In this document: positions 7,465-14,642 of the stretch, in pieces
Numbering within the stretch: the first letter of the stretch is position 1
Layout: each line of letters starts with the position of its first letter
Source: Saccharopolyspora oryzae
GTDB lineage: Bacteria > Actinomycetota > Actinomycetes > Mycobacteriales > Pseudonocardiaceae
Assembly: GCF_027853915.1 (NCBI RefSeq)
Contig: NZ_JAQGLA010000074.1
Location: 1 to 37,367, forward strand
Direction of reading: 5' to 3'
DNA length: 37,367 nucleotides
Made by a program: the position numbers and the translations under genes
Notes under the pieces: model-generated
Database searches by the model: none
What the model saw: the letters and a program-made list of their open reading frames with translations, nothing else
What the model was told of the DNA's origin: nothing

Positions 7465-8832
7465 TTACCGGCTCACCGCAGGGCCGGCCGCCAATCCGAC
7501 GCCCGTTTCGTCGAAGGCCGGCGGCGGCACCGGACGCACGCCCGGCGCGAACTTCGGCACCCGCATGATGACCTTCATGCCCGCGTCCTGCTCGGTCTCC
7601 ACGACCAGGCCGTAGTCGTTGCCGAAGGTCGCCCGCATCCGGTTGTTGATGTTGCCAAGGCCGACGTGCGCACCGGTCATGTGCGCGTCGGAGAGCTCGG
7701 CGTCGAGCCGGTCCGGGTCCATCCCGATGCCGTCGTCGTCGACGCTGATCAGCGCCTCGGTCCCGTTGTCCTCGGCGGTCACCGACACGGTTCCGCCGCC
7801 CGGCTTGTTCGCCAGTCCGTGCCGGACCGCGTTCTCCACCAGGGGCTGCAGCGCCAGGAACGGCACCACGACCGGCAGGACCTCCGGCGCGATCTTGAGC
7901 TGCACCCGCAGCCGGTCCGGGCCGAACCGGGCGCTCTCCAGCGTCAGGTAGCGGTCGATGTTGCGGATCTCGTCGGCCAGCGTGGTGTAGAGGCCGCTGG
8001 TGCGGAACGAGTAGCGGGTGAAGTCGGCGAACTCCTGCAGCAGGTCACGCGCGTGCTCCGGATCGGTGCGGATCAGCGAACCGATGGTGTTCAGCGCGTT
8101 GTAGATGAAGTGCGGCGAGATCTGCGCCCGCAGCGCGCGGACCTCGGCCTGCGCCAGGCGTTCCTTGGACTCCTGCAGCTCGGCGAGCTCCAGCTGGGTC
8201 GAGACGTGGTTGGCGACCTCGCCGGCCGCGCGGAGCAGCCGCTTGCGGTCGCCGCCGGCGATCACCGCCAGCGCGCCCCGGGTCTCGTGCTCGACCTCCA
8301 GCGGCACCACGACGGCGTGCCGCATAGGGCACGGCCGGTGCTCGCAGGTCACGTCGCCGTGGTCGAGGAACTCGCGCTTGCCGGTGCGCAGCACCTGCTC
8401 GATCTTGCCGCGCAGGTCGGCGTAGTGGTGGTTGGCCTCGCCGTCCCAGCTCAGCAGCGTCGCGTCCGCGTCGACGATCCCCACCGCGACGCAGGCCAGC
8501 AGTTCCCGCAGGTGCGGTGCCGCCTTGTCCGCCGAAGCCGGCGTCAAACCCGCGCGCAGGTGCGGAGCCGCGCTGGTCACGCGGTGCAGCGCTGCCAGCG
8601 TGGCATCCTCCACCGAGGTGCTCACCCGACGCGCCCGGCACAGCAGGACGAACATGCCGAGCACGGCGAGCGCCGCGAGCGTGGTCAGCACCGTCCGCTC
8701 AGTCAACAACTCCGCCACAACATCAATCTGCACGACGAGCACACCAGGAATCAAGGCAGCTACGCTCAGTGCACGATTTCCGTCGGTAAGCGGTACCTTA
8801 CTCTTCCGTTCAGCGGTATCGACCGATTCCAC
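7465..8832 (-). CDS. LytS-type sensor histidine kinase
   Basis: This 455-residue membrane kinase pairs with LytTR regulators. It has hydrophobic segments at about 22-43 and 48-65. A GAF-like sensor region (about 80-215) contains a Cys163-Glu-His-x-x-Cys168 motif. A His_kinase domain follows, with the phosphorylatable His241 in QISPHFIYNALNTI. The ATPase part has LQPLVENAVRHG (N box) and DDDGIGMD (G box). The start is uncertain: ATG 8832 is the longest, and a downstream GTG near the second membrane segment is possible. Its partner is the regulator at 5386-6216, separated from it by the S49 peptidase gene. The cysteine motif suggests metal or redox sensing, but this is inference. Confidence 0.88.
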   Translation of the reverse strand: MESVDTAERKSKVPLTDGNRALSVAALIPGVLVVQIDVVAELLTERTVLTTLAALAVLGMFVLLCRARRVSTSVEDATLAALHRVTSAAPHLRAGLTPASADKAAPHLRELLACVAVGIVDADATLLSWDGEANHHYADLRGKIEQVLRTGKREFLDHGDVTCEHRPCPMRHAVVVPLEVEHETRGALAVIAGGDRKRLLRAAGEVANHVSTQLELAELQESKERLAQAEVRALRAQISPHFIYNALNTIGSLIRTDPEHARDLLQEFADFTRYSFRTSGLYTTLADEIRNIDRYLTLESARFGPDRLRVQLKIAPEVLPVVVPFLALQPLVENAVRHGLANKPGGGTVSVTAEDNGTEALISVDDDGIGMDPDRLDAELSDAHMTGAHVGLGNINNRMRATFGNDYGLVVETEQDAGMKVIMRVPKFAPGVRPVPPPAFDETGVGLAAGPAVSR

Positions 8833-8877
8833 CAGCGGCTATGCACCCGCGCACAACGGACGAATCGATCCACAGGC

Positions 8878-8886
8878 TGTGGACAA
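8878..8886 (-). promoter_or_regulatory. DnaA box (TTGTCCACA on the minus strand)
   Basis: TGTGGACAA is an exact match to the actinobacterial DnaA box. It lies in the 54-base gap between the glycosylase gene end and the kinase start. A second half-like match (GATCCACAGG) is just upstream, giving the inverted pattern CCACAGgCTGTGG. DnaA binding here could affect the kinase promoter. Confidence 0.45.
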
Positions 8887-9738
8887 CTACTTCAGCAGCC
8901 GGGAGAGCCGCCGGTCCGCGAGCGTCCTGCCCCCGGTCTGGCAGGTCGGGCAGTACTGCATCGAGCGGTCCGCGAAGGACACCTCCCGGACCAGATCGCC
9001 GCACACCGGGCACGGCAGACCGGTCCGCGCGTGCACCCGCAACCCCGACCGCTTCTCCGCCTTCAACCGCGCCGCGTCCTGCTTGAGCGAGCGCTGCACC
9101 GCGTCCCGCAAGATCTCCTGCGTGCTCGCGTGCAGCCGCGCCACGGCATCGGCGTCGAGCTTGCTCGCGGTGGCGAACGGCGAGAGCTTCGCGGCGTGCA
9201 GGATCTCGTCGGAGTAGGCGTTGCCGATCCCGGCGATCGAGGACTGCTCGGTGAGCAGCGTCTTGATCCGCTCGGTGCGCCCGGACAGGACCGCGGTCAG
9301 CCCGTCGACGTCCAGCTCCAGCGCATCCGGCCCGAGCTTCGCGATCCCCGGCACCTCGCCCGGATCGGCGACCACCCAGACCGCGAGCTTCTTCTGGGTC
9401 CCGGCCTCGGTCAGGTCGAACCCGACCCCGCCCAGGTTCACCCGCAGCGCGATCGGCCCCCGCCCGGGCTTCGGCGGCGTCGGCGACAACTTGTCCGACC
9501 AGCGCAGCCAACCGGCCCGCGCCAGGTGGCAGACCAGGTGCAACCCGTCGCAGTCCAGGTCCAGGTACTTGCCGCGCCGCGAAGCCGCGGTGACGGTGCG
9601 GCCGTGCAGCTCGGTCCACGGCGGACTCGCCGTCTTCAGCACGCTCATCGACGCGACGTCGACCCGGGCCACGGTCCGGCCCACGGCGTTGTCGCGGAGG
9701 TGCTGGGCCAACGCTTCGACTTCAGGAAGTTCCGGCAC
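8887..9738 (-). CDS. Fpg/Nei-family DNA glycosylase
   Basis: This 283-residue base-excision repair enzyme removes oxidised bases and cuts the abasic site. The start is fixed by chemistry: GTG 9738 yields MPELPEVE, leaving the catalytic Pro2 and Glu3 at the mature N-terminus, while a second GTG one codon upstream would spoil this. Lys57 in RRGKYLDL matches the conserved lysine. The helix-two-turn-helix region (about 150-225) includes GIGNAYSDEIL. The C-terminal zinc finger is Cys-x2-Cys ... Cys-x2-Cys (CPVCGD, YCPTC) ending in QTGGRTL. The sequence cannot tell endonuclease VIII-like from Fpg-like base preference with certainty. Confidence 0.93.
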   Translation of the reverse strand: MPELPEVEALAQHLRDNAVGRTVARVDVASMSVLKTASPPWTELHGRTVTAASRRGKYLDLDCDGLHLVCHLARAGWLRWSDKLSPTPPKPGRGPIALRVNLGGVGFDLTEAGTQKKLAVWVVADPGEVPGIAKLGPDALELDVDGLTAVLSGRTERIKTLLTEQSSIAGIGNAYSDEILHAAKLSPFATASKLDADAVARLHASTQEILRDAVQRSLKQDAARLKAEKRSGLRVHARTGLPCPVCGDLVREVSFADRSMQYCPTCQTGGRTLADRRLSRLLK

Positions 9739-9767
9739 CACCCCAGTGTGCGCGAAAAACCAAACGA

Positions 9768-10205
9768 CTACTCGACCGGTTGAAGGCTGCCGTTCATGTC
9801 CGGTTCCGCGTAGAGCTCGATGTGGCGGGCCACCTCGGAGACCTCCTTGCGGACGTCGTAGAAGCCGCGCACCACACCCACCCAGGTCTCCGGCGGGTTC
9901 TCGTCGTGATCGCCGGGCGTGGCCGCGGTGATCGTCCACGGGCGGTGCAGCACCCAGCGGACCGGGAAGAACAGCACCGCCACGATCAGCAGCAAGATCA
10001 GCCACGGCGGCACGTACACGTCCTCGGGCGTCCAGACCACGAACAGCACCACCAGGAAGAGCAGCACCCCACCCATCACCACGGCAGGCGTGGCGCCGCC
10101 GTTGACGTCGTGCTCGAACTCCTCCGCCGCGATCGGATTGGACCACTCCAAACTCGCCTTGATGGTCCACTCGCGGCCGTCGGAGCCCCGCACCACCCGG
10201 TTCAT
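9768..10205 (-). CDS. two-helix membrane protein (DUF983-like)
   Basis: This 145-residue protein begins MNRVVRGSDGREWTIKA, followed by two hydrophobic segments (about 43-58 and 67-82) separated by TPEDVYVPPW. A soluble C-terminal part contains WVGVVRGFYDVRKEV and ends in LQPVE. I chose ATG 10205 because GGGAGG lies seven bases upstream. It resembles actinobacterial proteins annotated as DUF983, but that label is from memory of the pattern. The function is unknown; the N-terminal half may be a small cytoplasmic sensor-like domain. It lies 29 bases upstream of the glycosylase on the same strand, possibly one transcript. Confidence 0.75.
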   Translation of the reverse strand: MNRVVRGSDGREWTIKASLEWSNPIAAEEFEHDVNGGATPAVVMGGVLLFLVVLFVVWTPEDVYVPPWLILLLIVAVLFFPVRWVLHRPWTITAATPGDHDENPPETWVGVVRGFYDVRKEVSEVARHIELYAEPDMNGSLQPVE

Positions 10206-10389
10206 CGTCGCCTCCCCGCCCACCCGGGCTGGTCGCCTCAACAACATCGCATCGCCACTCGAACCCCGGCGCTAACCGAGCGTGGAGCAACGGTACCGCG
10301 CGCGTCATGGGCCCGACGGGTGATAGTCGTCCCCGAACGGGCCCATTGTCGATCATGCTGAGCGCTCCGGCCAACCCCCCGGCAGCACG

Positions 10390-10980
10390 TCAAACCCGGC
10401 GCAGGCACCTCCGCGCCCGCCCCACCGGCACCTCGGAAGCTTGGTGATACGCCTCACGCAGCCCGCGCCGCGCCCGGTGCGCCAACACCGCCGTCGCATT
10501 CGGCGTCAAACCCAACTGCTGCGCGATGCTCGCCGGGCGGTGCCCCTCCACCTCGGTGCGCCACAGCACCTCGCGCCACCGCGCCGGCAACCGCGAGAAC
10601 GCCCGGGCCAGCAGCTCGCGCTCGGCCTGCGTGACCTGGTGATCCCCCTGCCGCGGCACGTGCTCGCCCAACTCGTCGGAGTTCATCAACTCGTCCCGCC
10701 GCGCGGCCACCCACTCCGCCAACACCCGCCGAACCACCGTGAACAAGTACGTGCGGACCGCATCCCGAGGCCCGCGACCAGACCGAACCGCCCGCAGCAC
10801 GCGCAAGAAAACCTCGGCCACCACGTCGTCGACGTCGATCCCCGGCCGCTGCATGCTCAACGCGAAGCGCCGCACCATCGGCGAATGACGGCGGTACAAC
10901 TCCCCGAAAGCGGCGTCATCGCCGTCCCGCAACCGCCCCAACAGCACCACGTCATCCGACGCGACCTGGTCCGCCCCCAC
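10390..10980 (-). CDS. ECF-type RNA polymerase sigma factor
   Basis: This 196-residue protein has region 2 (about 15-85: FGELYRRHSPMVRRFAL, VDDVVAEVFLRVLRAV) and region 4 (about 125-180: RLPARWREVLWRTEVEG, SIAQQLGLTPNATAVLAHRARR). GTG 10980 is the start because GGGGAGG sits four to six bases upstream; the longer frame has no such site. No anti-sigma factor gene is next to it. The C-terminus is short, basic and has one cysteine (RARRCLRRV). What activates it and what it controls cannot be read here. Confidence 0.88.
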   Translation of the reverse strand: MGADQVASDDVVLLGRLRDGDDAAFGELYRRHSPMVRRFALSMQRPGIDVDDVVAEVFLRVLRAVRSGRGPRDAVRTYLFTVVRRVLAEWVAARRDELMNSDELGEHVPRQGDHQVTQAERELLARAFSRLPARWREVLWRTEVEGHRPASIAQQLGLTPNATAVLAHRARRGLREAYHQASEVPVGRARRCLRRV

Positions 10981-11067
10981 AATTCCTCCCCCGACCGAGC
11001 CGACCGGTGAACCCCCGAACACCGACCGGAATCGCTACCGTGGACGTCCCGGCACCCGGAGGTCGCG

Positions 11068-11475
11068 ATGGATCTCGACGAAGCCCGCGAAACGATCGGC
11101 CACCAGCACCGCGCTGTGCTCAGCACGCTGCGAACCGACGGAACCCCCCAGATGACGCCGGTACCGGCCACCACGGACCGCGCCGGACACGTCACCGTCA
11201 GCACTGTCGCTGGCTCCGCCAAAGTCCGCAACCTGCGCCGCCACCCACACGCGTGGCTCTGCGTCCTCCCCGACGAATTCTTCGGCCGCTGGATCCAGCT
11301 CGACGGCGAAGTGGAGATCGTGGAACTCCCCGACGCCCTCCCCCTGCTCGAGGACTACTACCGCAGCATCTCCGGCGAACACCCCGACTGGCCCGCATAT
11401 CGCCAGGCCATGCAGGCCGAACAACGCGTGCTGCTGCGCATCACCCCCACCCGCGCAACATCCGCCCCGAACTGA
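11068..11475 (+). CDS. PPOX-class (F420/FMN-dependent) split-barrel oxidoreductase
   Basis: This 135-residue protein of the pyridoxamine 5'-phosphate oxidase-like split-barrel fold acts as a dimer that binds F420 or FMN. The N-terminal strand pattern HRAVLSTLRTDGTPQMTPV and the following SAKVRNLRRHPHAWLCV, with the basic cofactor-phosphate-binding segment, are typical. A core W(I)QLDGEVEIV follows. Length is normal for the small F420-dependent subgroup. ATG 11068 has GGAGG six bases upstream. It is divergent from the sigma factor gene across an 87-base gap. The substrate is not known. Confidence 0.82.
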   Translation: MDLDEARETIGHQHRAVLSTLRTDGTPQMTPVPATTDRAGHVTVSTVAGSAKVRNLRRHPHAWLCVLPDEFFGRWIQLDGEVEIVELPDALPLLEDYYRSISGEHPDWPAYRQAMQAEQRVLLRITPTRATSAPN

Positions 11476-11489
11476 TGAGGACCCCCCTG

Positions 11490-11518
11490 TGAACGAGCCC
11501 TGAACCATGGGCTAAAGT
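11490..11518 (+). promoter_or_regulatory. possible promoter of tRNA-Gly
   Basis: TGAACG at 11490-11495 and TAAAGT at 11513-11518 are 17 bases apart and precede the tRNA by 32 bases. The match to the -35 consensus is weak. The -10 (TANNNT) is good. Confidence 0.35.
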
Positions 11519-11550
11519 AGTCCCCAACAGCCCAACAGGGCGATGAAAAT

Positions 11551-11623
11551 GCGGATGTAGCGCAGCTGGTAGCGCATCACCTTGCCAAGGTGAGGGTCGC
11601 GGGTTCGAGTCCCGTCATCCGCT
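11551..11623 (+). tRNA. tRNA-Gly (anticodon GCC)
   Basis: All four arms fold. The acceptor GCGGATG (11551-11557) pairs with CATCCGC (11616-11622), and T 11623 is the discriminator. The D stem is GCGC/GCGC. The anticodon stem TCACC/GGTGA has loop TTGCCAA, with GCC at 11584-11586. The T arm contains GGTTCGAGTCC. CCA is not encoded, as is common in actinomycetes. Confidence 0.97.
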
Positions 11624-12005
11624 CGGAGCTGGGAGCCGTGTGCCACGCATTCGCGTTGGACTCGGCTCCTTCGCCATTTTATTGGGGGGTTCGAACCCCC
11701 CAAGCCCCCCACGGTGCGGGGGTTGCCATTCGCTTGCTCCTTGCGATGGGTGGCGTACCCGGCCTGGGTTGGGGACCAGCCGTTCGAGGAGTGCTCCGGC
11801 CTTCGGCCGTCGAGGTGGGCTCGGGGAGCTCGTGGGTGTGGGCTTCGCGTTGGTGTGGGGGTAGGGGTGGGGTTCTGCTTGGGTTTTGGTTTTTGATCTT
11901 TTTTTGTTCGCTCGAAATTGGGAACTTTTGTTTTGCGGGGGGCGGGGGTTGGTGGGGTGTGATCTTCTTTTAGGTGCCTTGTTCTCGTTGTTCGGAGGTT
12001 TCTCC
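11624..12005 (+). other. non-coding, G/T-skewed gap with G-quadruplex motif
   Basis: No convincing gene lies in these 382 bases. From about 11800 the plus strand becomes strikingly rich in G and T and poor in C and A, up to the ATG of the next gene. A G-quadruplex pattern (four G-runs) spans 11857-11883, and further G-runs lie at 11936-11958. The stretch just before the gene ends with the ribosome site CGGAGG at 11992-11997. Confidence 0.6.
11682..11703. repeat. 22-bp perfect palindrome after the tRNA
   Basis: The sequence TTGGGGGGTTC followed by its exact reverse complement forms a hairpin with a G6/C6 stem, 59 bases after the tRNA. It may stop transcription on the minus strand, where it is followed by AATAAAATGG, or act in tRNA 3'-end processing. 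It has no T tract on the plus strand. Confidence 0.5.
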
Positions 12006-12365
12006 ATGCGTCGGGTTGTCGTTGGCTTGTTGGCCGTTGGGGCTCTCGGGATGTGCGGTGGTGGTGTCGCCAGTGCCGTCGGGGATCCCTACTTTCACCC
12101 GGGGTCTTCGGAGACTCTCACCTGGCAGAGCAGCAACCACCGGTACACGTCCACCCAGGGCAGTGGGACCAGCTCCAGCACGTCCAGCACCACCACGTCT
12201 TCCCACATGAGCACCACCAGCAGCACTTCTGCTCGGGATGGGGGCAGTGGGCAGGGCGGTCAGGGCGGGGCTGCTCAGGGCGGTTCCTCGTCCAGTTTCG
12301 TCCACGGAAGCGGTTGGGCCGAGAGCCACGCTCAGGGCGAAAGCGTTCAGGGCCAGGACGGTTGA
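12006..12365 (+). CDS. small exported Ser/Thr/Gly-rich protein
   Basis: This 119-residue protein begins with a signal peptide: MRRVVVGLLAVGALGM then a small-residue stretch ending VASA, with likely cleavage after residue 24. The mature part is low complexity: a Ser/Thr block at about 48-78 (SSTSSTTTSS) and a Gly/Gln/Ser block at about 80-97. It has no cysteines after the signal and no recognised domain. ATG 12006 has GGAGG eight bases upstream. The composition suits a flexible, perhaps glycosylated, surface or secreted protein. The upstream leader is G/T-rich and a strong terminator follows, so it is a single-gene unit. Confidence 0.75.
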   Translation: MRRVVVGLLAVGALGMCGGGVASAVGDPYFHPGSSETLTWQSSNHRYTSTQGSGTSSSTSSTTTSSHMSTTSSTSARDGGSGQGGQGGAAQGGSSSSFVHGSGWAESHAQGESVQGQDG

Positions 12366-12371
12366 TGGACG

Positions 12372-12407
12372 CGGAGTGCCGCATTCGGCGGTGGGTGCGG
12401 CACTCCG
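12372..12407 (+). terminator. rho-independent-type terminator
   Basis: A perfect 11-bp stem pairs CGGAGTGCCGC at 12372-12382 with GCGGCACTCCG at 12397-12407. It begins seven bases after the stop codon and is followed by TTCTCGCTCTTC, a weak T-rich tail. Confidence 0.8.
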
Positions 12408-12689
12408 TTCTCGCTCTTCAGCGCTTTTGAATTGCGCTTTCTCCGCGCGTGTGGTTGCGCATCATTTTCGGGTTCGAGTTTCCGGATGAATTTTGTGCGA
12501 ATAGGCCCCCGTGGGGTCATTTCGTTCACCTTTTCCGGGCGTGTGAGTGGCGATGGTGGTGAGAGCCGCCATCGCCACTCACGCTGTCTGGGGCCGCGTG
12601 TTGGTGAGCTTGGTTGAGTCATCCCTGGATCGGGTGATTCGTCGATAAACTCCTCCCCGGAGAACGCGTTGTCGTCCGGGAGGTGCTGC
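12408..12689. other. intergenic region, no gene seen
   Basis: The stretch is locally AT-richer around 12420-12500. The only clear structure is the hairpin at 12543-12582. It should hold the promoter of the gene starting at 12690. Confidence 0.5.
12543..12582. repeat. strong intergenic hairpin
   Basis: A 14-bp perfect inverted repeat pairs GTGAGTGGCGATGG at 12543-12556 with its complement at 12569-12582. It resembles in style the GTGAG...CTCAC hairpins at 24469-24514 and 35926-35971. There is no T tract, so it may be a terminator or a dispersed repeat. Confidence 0.6.
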
Positions 12690-13253
12690 GTGTCCGCTCG
12701 CTCTCGGGTGCGGCGGTTGGTAGGGCTTGGTCTGCCGTTGCTCGCCATCGCCGGCGGGCTCGTCGTGGCCAGGTACCTGCTCCCCTCCAGCTCGGCGCCC
12801 GGTTATGCGGGCGTGCCGAACACCTGCGAGGCGGTTTCGGAACAGGCCCTTCGGAAGGCGTTCGAGCCGGGCGACGCGGAGATCCACGACGAGCGCCACG
12901 ACGCCGAAGGTCAGCGGCCCAGCTCGAAGTGCCAGTGGCGCGTGCGCGGCGAGCAGCGGACTCGGCTGCACGTCGAGATGGCGGTCGAGTTCGACCGCGA
13001 AACCCGCCCGGACACCACCTACGTCGACGACTTCCTCGACTACCTCGAACTGGAGCCGGGCGCCGCCTCCGCACCGGACCTCGACGCCCGAGCTGTCCTC
13101 ATCCGCTCCCCGCGGGACGTCCAGCTGGTGGCGGCGCGGGCCAACATGACGGTCGCAGTCCGCTACACCGCCCCCGGCCCAGCACCCCACCTCGAAGCAG
13201 TGGCCCACCAGGTGGCCGAGGACCTCCTCGCCACCGCCGGCCGACCCGAGTGA
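12690..13253 (+). CDS. membrane-anchored extracytoplasmic protein (DUF3558-like)
   Basis: This 187-residue protein has a short basic N-terminus, one membrane helix (about 11-33: LVGLGLPLLAIAGGLVVARY) and an outer domain. The domain carries two cysteines (PNTCEAVS and SSKCQWRV) likely to form a disulfide. The pattern 'Cys-x-x-Val, then Cys-x-Trp' in a two-layer domain resembles actinobacterial DUF3558-type proteins, but there is no lipobox cysteine. GTG 12690 is the start, with GGGAGG six bases upstream. Function unknown. It is upstream of, and in line with, the mycothiol-dependent-type gene 75 bases away. Confidence 0.7.
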   Translation: MSARSRVRRLVGLGLPLLAIAGGLVVARYLLPSSSAPGYAGVPNTCEAVSEQALRKAFEPGDAEIHDERHDAEGQRPSSKCQWRVRGEQRTRLHVEMAVEFDRETRPDTTYVDDFLDYLELEPGAASAPDLDARAVLIRSPRDVQLVAARANMTVAVRYTAPGPAPHLEAVAHQVAEDLLATAGRPE

Positions 13254-13328
13254 CGACCAGCGATGAATCTCCGGTGTCCTCGGGGTCCATTGGGAGACGC
13301 GGTCCTTTGATGAGGTGGAGAACTCGGT

Positions 13329-13946
13329 ATGACTGGTGCGCTGTGGTCGTTGGTCGAGGCTGAACGAGCAGCTCTTGCGGCTGATCTTTCAGAGCTGGAC
13401 GAGGAGTGGACGACACCGTCGTTGTGCGACGGGTTGACCGTGCGGGAGGTGCTCGCCCACATCACCGCCGGAGCGACGCTCAACCCGGTGCGGTGGCTGG
13501 CCGGGGTGATCCGGTGCCGGTTCGACTTCGACGCGCAGGTCGCCATGCGCTTGGCCGAGCAGATGGGGGCCGACGGAGCCGAAACGCTCGAGAGGTTCCG
13601 CCGCGCCATCCCCAGCAGGACGAAACCGCCGATCCCGGTGGTGTCGATGCTCGGGGAGGTGATCGTGCACGGCGAAGACATCCGGCGGCCGCTGGGCATC
13701 CACCGCGACCACCCGATCGCCGCGATCACGCAGGTCGCCGAGCACTACGCCAGCACCGATCTGGTCGTCCTGGCCAAGGGCCGGATCGGTGGCCTGCGGC
13801 TCGTCGCGGACGACGGTCCGTTCAGCACCGGCGAGGGGAAGCTCGTCACCGGGAGCACCTTGGCGCTCACGATGGCGATGGTCGGGCGCACGGCGTACTG
13901 CGACGACCTCGAAGGCGAAGGCGTCGCAGCGCTCCGCGCCCGCTGA
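13329..13946 (+). CDS. maleylpyruvate isomerase-type (mycothiol-dependent, DinB-fold) protein
   Basis: This 205-residue protein belongs to the actinobacterial TIGR03083-like family, whose members use mycothiol or act on unknown substrates. The metal triad is visible: His44 in VLAHITAG, and Glu110 with His114 in LGEVIVHGEDIRRPLG. This matches the His ... Glu-x3-His layout of mycothiol-dependent maleylpyruvate isomerase. The N-terminal four-helix bundle covers about 1-150, followed by a small C-terminal domain. ATG 13329 is preceded by a weak GGAG. No maleylpyruvate pathway genes are nearby, so a detoxification role is as likely. Confidence 0.8.
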   Translation: MTGALWSLVEAERAALAADLSELDEEWTTPSLCDGLTVREVLAHITAGATLNPVRWLAGVIRCRFDFDAQVAMRLAEQMGADGAETLERFRRAIPSRTKPPIPVVSMLGEVIVHGEDIRRPLGIHRDHPIAAITQVAEHYASTDLVVLAKGRIGGLRLVADDGPFSTGEGKLVTGSTLALTMAMVGRTAYCDDLEGEGVAALRAR

Positions 13947-13952
13947 GCCGGC

Positions 13953-14621
13953 TCAGTCCTGGGTGGTGACTCCGGTGCCGATCGGGCAGGAGACTCCGGT
14001 GCCCGCCAGGCCGCAGTAGCCGTTGGGGTTCTTGGCGTCGCTCAGGTACTGCTGGTGGTAGGTCTCCGCGTAGTAGAAGGCCTTGAGTGGGGCGATCTCC
14101 GTGGTGATCTCGCCGCGACCCGCGTCCGTCAGGGCCGCCTGGAAGGCCTGGCGGCTGGCTTCCGCTTCCGCCAGCTGGGCCTCGTCGGTGGCGTAGATCG
14201 CCGAGCGGTACTGGGTGCCGATGTCGTTGCCCTGGCGCATGCCCTGGGTCGGGTCGTGGTTCTCCCAGAAGACCTTGAGGAGCTGGGTGTAGGTGATCAC
14301 CTTCGGGTCGAAGACCGCCAGGACCACCTCGGCGTGGCCGGTGCGGCCGGAGCAGACCTCTTCGTACGTCGGGTTCGGGGTGTAGCCGCCCGCGTAGCCG
14401 ACCGCCGTGGTCCACACTCCCTCGGTCTGCCAGAAGGCGCGCTCCGCGCCCCAGAAGCAGCCCATGCCGACGACCGCCGTCTCGTAGCCCTCCGGGAACG
14501 GCGGGACGATCCGGCGATCCGGGTGCACCGCGTGGTGCTCGGCCACCGGCAGCGGGGTCTGCCTGCCCGGCAGGGCCGTCGATTCGTCGATCAGCCTCGT
14601 CTTGTCACCGAAAAGCGCCAT
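13953..14621 (-). CDS. msrA: peptide methionine sulfoxide reductase A
   Basis: This 222-residue enzyme reduces methionine-S-sulfoxide in proteins. The catalytic Cys55 lies in GMGCFWGAE. Conserved GYAGG, CSGRTGHAEVV and the motif FWENHDPTQGMRQGND follow. Two C-terminal resolving cysteines (Cys203 and Cys212) sit in a Gly-rich tail (GYCGLAG, VSCPIG), so it is the three-cysteine thioredoxin-recycled type. The N-terminal 45 residues are the usual longer actinobacterial extension. It ends seven bases from the stop of the convergent gene on the plus strand. ATG 14621 is the family start. Confidence 0.97.
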   Translation of the reverse strand: MALFGDKTRLIDESTALPGRQTPLPVAEHHAVHPDRRIVPPFPEGYETAVVGMGCFWGAERAFWQTEGVWTTAVGYAGGYTPNPTYEEVCSGRTGHAEVVLAVFDPKVITYTQLLKVFWENHDPTQGMRQGNDIGTQYRSAIYATDEAQLAEAEASRQAFQAALTDAGRGEITTEIAPLKAFYYAETYHQQYLSDAKNPNGYCGLAGTGVSCPIGTGVTTQD

Positions 14622-14642
14622 GGTCCCGAGGGTACGCGCCGC

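Noticed and set aside
6430..9783. 1117-codon open frame on the plus strand opposite the peptidase, kinase and glycosylase genes
   Set aside because: It is a shadow frame produced by high GC; the minus-strand genes have clear domains and the plus translation is low-complexity Arg/Gln/His.
11512..11712. Minus-strand ORF containing DGTRTRDPHLGKV
   Set aside because: It is the well-known false translation of the antisense strand of a tRNA gene; the tRNA-Gly here is certain.
13099..13416. Minus-strand ORFs opposite the anchored protein and mycothiol-dependent-type genes
   Set aside because: Low-complexity Pro/Arg translations opposite genes with good starts and motifs.
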